Notes under the pieces: generated by a model
Seen by the model: only the letters and a program-made list of their open reading frames with translations
Databases searched by the model: none
What the model was told of the DNA's origin: nothing
NCBI GenBank assembly: GCA_034638255.1
Contig: JAWPGT010000043.1
Location: 62,001-126,000 of the forward strand
Source: Coprinus comatus
Taxonomy: Eukaryota > Basidiomycota > Agaricomycetes > Agaricales > Agaricaceae
Direction of reading: 5' to 3'
Length of the DNA: 64,000 nucleotides
Translations under genes and position numbers: made by a program
Shown here: positions 23,679 through 32,983 of the stretch, piece after piece
Layout: every line of letters starts with the position of its first letter
Position numbering within the stretch: the stretch's first letter is position 1

Positions 23679-25510
23679 CGTGAGACGTGCAGGTCTTGAG
23701 TCAAAAGTAGCCGAGTCCGTCAAATGCCAATACACCGTGTTACACAAATTAATTCCTGAGCTTGTGAAAAAATGTTCTACCAGAAGATAATGAAATTGGC
23801 AGAAATAAGCAATGATTTACGCTTGACAAAAAAGATATGTTGCAAAGATGTTATTAATTATATAGTTATTTTTTAGTAACTCCATAATAGGTAACAACTT
23901 CTTAATTAGGATAGACCCTTGATGAATGGCCATAGCCGTGGGTATCCACGGAAATAACTCCTTCAGTTTTGGTTTATAATCTGTCAAAAGATTATACTCA
24001 GATCATGAAAAGAAGCATTTTGTATTGAGGAATAAGAAAAATAAGTGATAAAAAAACTTGGGTGGTTTTCCAGGATCGTTTGAATATTCCACTCCTCCGA
24101 GGCGCAGATCGGATAACACGGTATTAGATGGGGGGTAAGGGTTCTACATGTGTGTGGAATGGAGTTAGGGTGATATACAATGTGTTTGAAGACTAGTTTA
24201 AAAATGTGAATATCGGACATCAGTGTCATTCGATGGAGGTTCTGTAATTTCGGGGATGGTTAATGGTGACCAGTTAAGACAAATCATAAGTTATATATAT
24301 AAATGACTAAGAGTTCGACAGTCTAAACAGGGCGGAAAATGTATTGTTTATTAGCATTTTAAATCACATTCTGTCCCATAATACGTCGCGTTTCCCTTCC
24401 CAATCATCTAAGTGCTTCTGGCCGTATTAATTTTTCTCCAATGAGGCGGAAAAATGCCTGTCCTAGCTCTTTGTTCACTCCTTTTGCGGGGGCTGTGCTG
24501 GCCATAGACGAAGTAATTACCGGTCTAATATGACACATCCTATAACTGCTTACAAGTTCATCCTTGTACGGGCCGAGAAATGGTTGCCAGAAATGTAGTT
24601 TCCTGAGGGATTCTTACCAATTGATTCTAGCCAGAAATTCTGTGGTAGATAATATGTTGGTATGAAGTGATGTCAAAGTCAAACTGAGGAATGAGCGCAA
24701 GATACTTACTGTCATTACTATGGTTGCATGTTCAATGACTCGGTGCATCAGTAACTCAAAGCAGGTAGTACTAGGAGTCACATATAGCAGGATTCAGTGT
24801 TTAGTACTCAGTATTCAATAAACTAATTCAAGTATAGTGCTCGCCACATCAGACTTCTAGAAGTGTTACATTCGGAAACGCAACGCCGCTGGATCATAAC
24901 GGCTGACTTAAAGTTTCAGAAGAGAGGCTTCAGGGATTACGTGGCTGACTCTATGTAGTATCAAGTCGTAATGACTGAACCCTTAGACCTTGGGTGTATG
25001 GGTATGTATACTATGTAATTGATCATGCGGGTGTATGGACCGATTTACTAGTTGTATACATAGAATAAGACGAAGATGAAGATTTGAAAAATCAACCTTT
25101 TGTTCTTGTTCAAAGCATTAAATCGAGATCTGCAACCCACCAGTGGGAACCATGGGATTTGAGTCTAAATGATATCTGCAAAGCAAAGAAGCCCCAACCA
25201 CACATTTGAACTTGCCGTGAGGAAGAAAGTAATACGTTTATAACTCTCAACTTTACCAACTTAAGTAGAGGTAACGATTCAAAAGCAGAACCCTTGACAA
25301 TTTGGCATGCCCAAAAATATTTAATGATTTACTATACGAGCATCTTGCGACTCGGAGCCTCCTGAGAGGGACTTGGCACCCGAAACTTCTCACAGTCACA
25401 TCCAAAATATCTATATCCGTGTATATCCCTCTCTGTAGCTTCGACTATTATACACACTAGTATCAGCAGATATCTACGTATATCATCTCGTGAGAAAATC
25501 CGAAGATACG

Positions 25511-25518
25511 AACTGCTT
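25511..25518. repeat. 8-bp target-site duplication, left copy
   Basis: AACTGCTT directly abuts the left end of the hAT element and is repeated exactly at 29463-29470. Eight-bp duplications are the hallmark of hAT insertion. Confidence 0.93.
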
Positions 25519-25531
25519 TAGGGCAATGTTA
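25519..25531 (+). repeat. Left terminal inverted repeat of the hAT element
   Basis: TAGGGCAATGTTA, perfect inverse complement of 29450-29462. Confidence 0.93.
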
Positions 25532-25758
25532 ACAATAGAGCCTCGATTGTTTACATGAAATATTAACATACCTCCAAATTATTGTAATGTTCACACGACT
25601 TAATAACTGTAAATAATCAATGCTAACATGCATGTTATTAATGTGTTATTAATTGTTATTATCTATTGTTAACTGATGTTAACAATAGTAAACAAAGCCC
25701 GATTTTCGTCAACCAGTTACCAGGTAAAACCACATTCACCCACACTGCTTCTCAATGC

Positions 25759-28700
25759 CTAAAAGTCCCAATCTGCATGTGCTATAGTCTGAGAATGACT
25801 TCCAATCAATCCAGAAGACTCAACATTCTCCTCCTCCTCAGTCTCCATATCCTTGTCTGATATCAAATCTTCCAATACCTTGGATAACAAGTTCACCTCG
25901 ACATCTACCTTAATATCCATCATTTCTTCATCTTCGTGATCCTCAGTGCTTGGAGGATTGGGTTCTGGTAATACAACATCATCCAGTAAGCCATCTTTTC
26001 CATCTGAATCTTCTCCTGTCTCACACTCCTCTTCTTCATTTTCCATCACCTGAGATGAAGCAGATTTAAGGCCTCGAAGGCGCTCTAGTGTCTTCTCATC
26101 AAGTTTCCGAAACTTAACTACTGGTTTATAAGCACCTGCATTGGTTTCGGTGGAGTCTTTCTTTATTTTTTGTCAACTCAAGAACTTGAAGGTATGTATT
26201 TGAATTACTTACTTGATGTATTGTATACCATTGACGAATTTGTACAGTATCAATAACTGTTTGTGGCTTTTGCTCACTACGTATTGCGGAATTTAACCAT
26301 GTAATTGTTGAATTTGTTCGTTCATCAGGCATCGAGTTTGTGAGGATCGAAAAAATTTTACATGCAACAAGCTATTTATTGTAAGTCAATTTATTATTAT
26401 TTGATGATTATCATTGGTACTTACACTTATCATATGCGCCTCAGGGTGTGTTGAAAGCATTCTCCACCATTCCAGTGGGTCATTACAAGCCTTTTGATGA
26501 TTAAAGACCCATATACCACTTCATTGCCAATAACTTTTGAGTTGATCTCGTAACTCAATTGCTGGTGTACCCGGGCTAGCCACTTTTCCATGAAGTAAGT
26601 GTTGTAAAAGTGGTTCACCTTTACCTGGATTTTTCATCACATACTCACACATATCTTTTAGCATCTCTTTGATAAAATTCTTCATCTGCTCATAGGCGGA
26701 ATGATATTTCATCCGTGTACTCTCTCCACTACCTCGGCCATGTATGTTGGGAATAATTATGGTAAGTGGTTCTTGTAAAATGTCCTCTCGATAATATCCT
26801 AAATAACTTGTCAGTATATAGTAAATAGATATATTATGAAATGACGTACGAGGGTCAAGCATTAATGCTGTGAAATAGAAATCATTCTTGAAGAATTCCA
26901 CATAACGTGAGTTGAAAATTTGTGTTACCCTATTTACAAGTGGGAGACTTAAGCCTGTGAGTGCTTCACCTTTCGAAAATAGGTTTTTGAGTGCAGCAGC
27001 AATAGCAAGCCAAAAGATGATTACATCAGACCCATTTGCATGAGCTGCTTCAAGTGACCAGAGTGATCGGATAAATGGTGCGATAATGGTTGTATACTCT
27101 ACCAATGTGTTCTCAAAGGTTAGGTATTGACTTTTTGAACCACGATTTCCAAACAGGCTTTGTACACGTGTATTCTTTGTTTTAGAAAATGAGTTATATC
27201 ATATTTGTTTAGTTGATATTATCTTACCTTAAATTTTATTTTTTGCGTTGTAACAAGTGTTCGGATGAATGGTAGGCATGGTTCAAGGGATGCAGCACTA
27301 GAGTAGAATGTACCAAATCGAGTTTTCCCAACAGATTGAAGTGCAAGGATTGGACCCTCAAATTCAGTTTGCGAACTTTGACGTGCATGGTGAAGCATAT
27401 TTTGTGCAAAATTTGACATCTTGAAGTGCTTGATAATAGCTTTAAGCATTTGCGTAAACTAAAAACATAATAAGATGTAGTATATTTCTTATAGTTATTT
27501 CTATCTTACCCATTTAAAGTGATCAAGTTTAGTAATATCCCGAATAGTTGTATGAAGGTGATGAATTGAGTCATTGAGATTTATAATGGTAGGAATGTCG
27601 GTAGATATTTCTCTTCTTGCTGCTTTGGTTACGTTTGTGTTATCTGAGCATATAGCTGCAAATCGATCTTCGCTGATTGCTTTGATGTCCTAAAATAACA
27701 GATATTGAATTAAAGAAGTCAATAATGATAATAATAATTTACCTTCATTAAATGATTTTTAATCCATAGTGTCGTATGATGCTCTGGCTCACTATCTGCA
27801 TCATAATGTCCTCCAATAAAAAAGACTTGTCGATCTGCTGTTGTAACATGACTTGTATAGATAGCGTGTAGTTTTCGGATCGAGGTTCCATCAAATGTGA
27901 GTGTTAGATTCCTTTCGTTTTGGAGTAGTAATAACTGCTTCTTTCGGACATAAGCACCTTCAGTAGGAATGTACTGTGTAGAAAAATCCATTGATGATGA
28001 GGGCTTGAGATCTGGATTAAGATGTTGCATAAGTTGGCGCCATTCATTAGAATCAACAAGACGTGGAGAGAGTGCATTGCTACAGAGGAGTTGAAGGATA
28101 TATTGGTTAGCTTGTAGTTGCCATTTTTCAAGTTTTTTGTGTTTTTGTATTTTATTTGCATTTCAGAGGATTGTGAGATCAAGTGTTGATTGTGAAACTG
28201 ATGATGTTACTGAAGCAAATGAAGCACTTGCTTTAAGTGGTTGACGATATAATGGAGTGGTACATGAGGTAGAAGGAATGGGTGGTGTTGGTGATAATGA
28301 AGCAATCGGAGTGGTAGTAGATTTATCTTCAAGTTGTGACCCTAAAGCTAGATCAGAGGTTGCATAAACAGCACGACGGTGGAGATCAATGTTATATGTC
28401 TCGAGGTGGGTGCAACTTGAGGCATGCCTAAAGAGACGAGCTCTTTGAACATTACCCTTCAATCCATAACTACACATTGGAGCAATACATTTCCATGACC
28501 TCAACTCCTTTCCATTTGTATCCTTTTTCACAAACTGTATAGCTAATTCCACCATCAAGGTATCTGCATTTCGACCTACGCCAGATGTAGATGGTGTATA
28601 AACACTTCCTTTATCAGAGTGATCTGAGTTTTTTTGGACTTTATGAAGCTTTGGGTTTGATGGAGTAAGAGCTGAACTCTCAGAACGTGGTCGCTTTCCT

Positions 28701-29298
28701 GGGCCTCCTGGTGGTGCTATTATAGCCTCTATAGGATCTTGTGAAGAGGGTATTGAGGTAACTGTATTACTGATGATTTCCGATGATGCTGGTGGAAGCT
28801 ATTATGGCATTGATAATTGTACCTGAATTTGAGCAATAATTATACACATACATCTTTGTTATATAGATTGTACACCTTTTCAACACCAGTTATAATATCC
28901 ACTATCCATTTTTTGAGTATGTTATTGCTGTAATAGTGTTTAAAGAAGTCGGCAAGGAGAGGATGTATCGCTTTGATGGGTAATCCACGCTCTTCAATTG
29001 GTATTACACCATCACCTGAAGTTCGAGCCCTCCAACCAAAAATGTGCTCGAGTTGCTCTCCTAAAGTAGCAACCTCATCTCCAGTCTTCTCCAAAATCTC
29101 CAAATCAAGTGCAAAGTTCGTAAATGCAGAATATTTGGACTGTTGTAGTGTTCCTTCAGACAATTCGGTGGGCAAGAAGTCAAGTAATATAGCAAGTCGA
29201 GCCAGAATATCAGAAATATTCTGTTGTGTTAATGTATGGGCTTCAGGATAAGCCATATTGGTGAGAATGAGACAAAGATTGTGATTGCTAATTGTCAT
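25759..29298 (-). pseudogene. hAT transposase with two in-frame TGA codons
   Basis: Read right to left. An N-terminal exon from 29298 (MTISNHNLCLILTNMAYPEA) is followed by a Pro/Ser-rich linker. A BED-like zinc finger comes next (WKCIAPMCSYG...RLFRHASSCTH, near 28430-28520). The DUF659 core shows NLTLTFDGTSIRKLHAIYTS and HHTTLWIKNHL (about 27760-27910). The catalytic-fold exons follow, to SYWQ at 26524. The hAT dimerisation region contains DPLEWWRMLSTHPEAHMIS (about 26405-26490). An acidic tail ends at 25759. TGA codons at 28163-28165 and 26521-26523 interrupt an otherwise continuous frame (LTIL-stop-NANK and SYWQ-stop-SGIW). Both are one transition from CGA (Arg). The several small introns otherwise splice in frame; the last junction is uncertain. 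The element is probably not autonomous. Confidence 0.85.
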
Positions 29299-29426
29299 GG
29301 CCTGATAATTTGAAATTTTGGGGTCTAGAATAATTGATTACAATAGATAACATAGGTATATTTCATGACAATGATACCCATGTTAGTAACTCGTTATTAA
29401 CACAATAATAACACGGTAATCTAACA

Positions 29427-29439
29427 CATGTAAACAATC
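29427..29439 (-). repeat. Subterminal inverted repeat, right copy
   Basis: Complement of GATTGTTTACATG at 25545-25557. Both copies lie 23-26 nt inside their respective ends, so they are candidate transposase-binding sites. Confidence 0.75.
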
Positions 29440-29449
29440 ATCAAAATAC

Positions 29450-29462
29450 TAACATTGCCCTA
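29450..29462 (-). repeat. Right terminal inverted repeat of the hAT element
   Basis: TAACATTGCCCTA, exact inverse complement of 25519-25531. Confidence 0.93.
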
Positions 29463-29470
29463 AACTGCTT
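29463..29470. repeat. 8-bp target-site duplication, right copy
   Basis: AACTGCTT, identical to 25511-25518. Confidence 0.93.
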
Positions 29471-30509
29471 GGTTCCTTAAATCTCCACCTTCACTACCCC
29501 GCAATGGCCCAAAAAGATTTGAAATAGTACGATGATCATAGGTACAGCAGGGTGTAGCACCACTACTACTCTGGTAGTATACACATGGAAAATGACTAGA
29601 ACTCGAAATTTAGGGCCTGAGAACTCACATCGAGGCTCGGGTATGATTGGTCAATGGTGACCCCGATAAATACATCATCTATGTACCAGAAACAATAAGG
29701 CAAAGTCCCGAACTTGTTGTATTCTATATGTAGTACACATTTCATACGTCATACTAACCGACTAATGTGCCCCATATACTACTGTTGGAGTGATGGAAAC
29801 GGGCCATCCGGTTCAAAAAAAAACTATGTATGCAAGCAAGGCGACTCTTTAAAGGCAGAAACCATGATTGTATACGTCAGATGTCAGTGTGGATAGCCTG
29901 AGTGTTGTTATCTATTTTAAGGGTCCATTCAATCAGTTGTACATATTCAATCATCCCCAACTGATTACATACAGTATATGCCTAAACGAGTTATATCATG
30001 TCCTATTACGTCCATGGTCGTTTGTATGTGTTGATAAAGTTGATTTCAATTGAATTAAAAGGATAATTGTTGTTGGAATCTTTGAACCTTTTGGACATAT
30101 ATCGTGTGACACAGTAATCAAGAAAAAATACATAGTTGGGTATGATAAGTTCGGATTGTGAAGGGCCGCCAAACCAGCGCGTGGATACCACCTGACCTTT
30201 ACCGAGATGCGACTCGGAGCGCTGTGTTCTAAAAAAAGTAATCGAAGACCGAGGAACCTAGGACAAGCCTCCCATTTCCATTGCTAAAAAAATACCCGGC
30301 CGTCATACATCATCATACAGGCGCAAGAAAGTAAACCACCGGCCCAACTTGAATTCAAGATTCGTTTTATTTATATTATGCAGTGGTACTATATGCTACT
30401 ATATCGCATTCTAGACTGATGTATATATATCATAATAAATCGTTCGGTTCTTTCTCACCCCCTGACTTCTTAAAAATCCTTGGCATGCACAAAAGAACAT
30501 CTAGGCCAT
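29471..30509. other. Intergenic region between the hAT element and DLH copy D
   Basis: About 1 kb, AT-rich, without a convincing ORF or repeat. Confidence 0.5.
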
Positions 30510-31677
30510 CTAAAGATACTTCATGAACCACTCAACAGTCGCTTTGAATGAATCCTCTTTCGCAGCCTTAGCCTTCGGATCAGCTAGGTTTGGACGAATA
30601 GCAAACCCATGATACACTCCTTCATAGTGTATCTGCTTATATCCAGGCCTATACCTTCCTTTTAGGTATTCGTCACTGAGTTTTTGTGATTCGAGAGTAA
30701 ATTGTCGATCATATGTGCAGCTGTTAATTAGGAGTGGCGCCGTAGAGAGGACATGATATGTCTGTTCATGTAGTAAATTAGTTTATATGAGTGAACAAGG
30801 AAAATCGAGCGGGAAAACGAGCCTCAAGATCACCAGGAATGTTCAATAAAGCAGGGTGTGAAACCACAGTAGCTTTTGTAATGCTTTCAAAGGCCAAGTT
30901 GAATGCGTATCGAGCTGTAAGTGTTATCAGGATCCATCCTTTCCAAATTGTATATGAAAAAGAATTACCACCGAAGCCGTACCCAGTGGATCCAAGCACT
31001 GTAATTCCCTCATAGTCTACTATCCACCTGAGGACTTTATCCAAAGAAGGTCTGGTATCTTCGTTTCCGTGAGTCATAAACCACATTTCAAGATCGAATT
31101 TGCTCTATACGATATTAATTGGCCGGAGGGATTCTAAGATTTCCGGTGAACGTACCCCGGGAGTAAGACCATCGGGAGGGGCGGGATCGTTGTTGAAGTA
31201 ATCAGGGATGATAGTCTGTGTTCAACAGTTCAGCACGTTCAGTAAGGTTCCCTCTGTACACCAAGAGAAATACACACGAGGAATCCGTTGCGAGCGAAAT
31301 CATCTGCCAGTAGCTAGACCGATACAAACAATGAATACTGTAATTTTTCAAAAATGATAGAAAGACAAAATACCTGCGTATTAATCAAGTCAAGGCCATA
31401 AATATCTGGCAGGATTAGGATAGCCTTGTCTTTGGGATAGTCGACCGTAGGGGTGGCAACGTAGACACGAACACCGTACACCGTTCTGATCTTACCTATT
31501 GGACGATCCAACATTCATCGCTCCCATCCTCGAGGGGAAAAGGTATAATAAGAGACTTACCCTCCGGGGTACCTTCGTGCGTAACGCCTGGAGAATATTA
31601 CTACGGGTTAGCCGAGTTCTATAGTGGCCAAAAGGCAACAGATCTTTACCATGAGTAAATTCCTTGAGGTAACTCAT
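30510..31677 (-). CDS. Dienelactone-hydrolase-like protein, outlying copy D (nucleophile Cys replaced by Gly)
   Basis: Same exon plan and length as copies B and C but more diverged. It starts MSYLKEFTHG, then VTHEGTPEG and KIRTVYGVRVYVATPTVDY. It continues [22 protein letters not shown] and TIIPDYFNNDPAP. The loop that carries the catalytic cysteine in this family reads GSTGYGFGG, with Gly where copies A-C have Cys. The N-terminal Cys pair (CKDC or CQDC) is also missing. The His loop is kept (GVYHGFAIRPNLADP) and so is LLINSCTYDRQF. No stop or frameshift is seen, and the shared promoter module is intact, so it is probably expressed. It may be a pseudo-hydrolase with a binding or regulatory role, or use a different nucleophile. 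Confidence 0.83.
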
Positions 31678-31725
31678 AATCGATGTTGATGATAGAGACA
31701 AAGGGTCAAGAAATATGGACAACCG

Positions 31726-31752
31726 GGTTTATAAACACTGCTAAATTCACAC
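31726..31752 (-). promoter_or_regulatory. DLH promoter module of copy D
   Basis: Minus strand GTGTTTATAAACCCGGTTG with GTGAATTTAG just upstream (plus strand ctaaattcac at 31741-31750). The TATA core is about 53 nt from the ATG at 31677, the same layout as copies B and C despite the separation of about 8 kb. Confidence 0.6.
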
Positions 31753-31783
31753 ATGGTACAGATCAAAATATCATCATCAAATG

Positions 31784-32983
31784 TTAACTATTCTTGGGTC
31801 CCAAAGCAGTCGCAGCGTTTCGCCTTCTTTTGTTAGCTTTTCTTATATCAATCATATCGTTGTCTGCTTCCGAGTCCTTGGTGCCCAGCATGGTAATGCT
31901 CTTTCCCAGACCTCCTATAGCCAAATTTTGATGAGCACCCGCACCTTTGAGGCGCCGTCTACCTCCACCACCGCCTCCGCCGTTTCCGGCACCAGTACCA
32001 GTCCCCAGACCTCCTGCCAAGGTCGTCGAGGTCAACGGTAGTGGGAATGGTGATGGGATTTCGTCTACTGATAGGGAATGTGGGTTAGGGAAGGGACCTG
32101 AAGTGATTGGAAGGCTGGATATCATGCCATTGTTGGCTGGGGGGCCGGGTGTGGGAGGAGGTGAAGTGCCTAATTTATTTCGTAGTTTACGTGTTATGGG
32201 AGGTCTCGAATGAGAATCGAGTGAAGCATCTGATTGGTGGGTGTTAGTGTCGCGCTATTGATTAATAACTTATTCGTACCTCCCATCGCACCCTCTCCTT
32301 CCTTTTCTTCTCTTGCTTTACGTCGTCGTTCTTCGATGCCTTCGAGCAATCGTTCCCGTACCCTGTCCCGACCCCGCTTCCATTCTTCTTCCACTCTCTC
32401 ACGTTCTTCTTCGTATGCGGTCTGTGCACATTCATTCGCATATCTCTCTTCTATCTCCAATTGAGACAAGATGGCTGAACGCTCCAGGGACAGGGGTAAA
32501 AGTCTAAGTTTGTACAACGGATGTGTATCCGGGTAAAGTGAGAGTTGCACTGAGGTTTGGTGAAGCGCCTGGATCGTGTCATGGTAATGCCTTCCACTTC
32601 TCAGTTCAGTATAAGCATACTCAACAACCGAGAAATGCTGATAGTAGGGACTTACACATATTCGTCGCGTCTGTCATTTATCTCTTTTCCAACCCTTAGA
32701 CTATCCCGCTTCCTTTTCTCCCGCTTGCCATCGTCTATCATGCCTGCCTGCTACGTCAGCCTTCTAGAGCAACCTAACGTTACTAAATCATGATAGAGAA
32801 CATACCATGACCACGACTGGGCCCAGCTATAGCAGCGTGCGGATGGTGAGCGTAGGCTACAGCTCCACCTCCGGGTCCAAGACCAGGACCTGACATTTCT
32901 GTAAGGTCGCCTGCCATATATCCTGTTCTTGCCTTGTGTGCTGTTCCGTATGGCACTGGAAATATTCCTGGTTGCGGCGGCAT
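31784..32983 (-). CDS. Sds3-like subunit of an Rpd3-type histone deacetylase complex
   Basis: Four exons (32806-32983, 32656-32743, 32280-32590, 31784-32229) sum to 1,023 nt, or 340 residues. The central region matches the Sds3/Dep1/BRMS1 family. It begins at HYHDTIQALHQTS, then LYPDTHPLYKLRLLPLSLER. A charged coiled coil follows with EERYANECAQTAYEEERERV and RERLLEGIEERRRKAREEKE. A typical downstream motif, SRPPITRKLRNK, is present. The ends are low complexity: Gly/Pro-rich N-terminus, poly-Gly near residue 280, and a basic KANKRRRN motif near the C-terminus that could be nuclear. These proteins scaffold Sin3-Rpd3L-type corepressor complexes. Which paralogue (Sds3 or Dep1) is uncertain. The gene ends only about 100 nt from the start of DLH copy D. 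Confidence 0.8.

Larger units (their letters stand above)
23129..25510. other. Intergenic region between DLH copy C and the hAT element
   Basis: About 2.4 kb. The first 100 nt hold the copy C promoter. A short TTAAA/TTAAAA microsatellite lies at 23647-23678. No convincing gene is seen on either strand. Confidence 0.5.
25519..29462 (-). mobile_element. hAT-superfamily DNA transposon (3,944 bp, complete ends)
   Basis: The ends are defined by a perfect 8-bp target duplication (AACTGCTT) and 13-bp perfect terminal inverted repeats, TAGGGCAATGTTA at 25519-25531 and its complement at 29450-29462. A second inverted pair, GATTGTTTACATG, lies inside the ends at 25545-25557 and 29427-29439. GTTAACAATAG motifs recur near the left end (about 25528 and 25679). 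The single gene inside, on the minus strand, encodes a BED-finger/DUF659/hAT-dimerisation transposase but has two in-frame TGA codons. The exact target duplication suggests a fairly recent insertion. It sits between the tandem DLH genes and the outlying DLH copy. Confidence 0.95.

Noticed and set aside
23984..24229. 81-codon minus-strand ORF between DLH copy C and the hAT element
   Set aside because: No domain, no splice context and AT-rich composition typical of chance ORFs.
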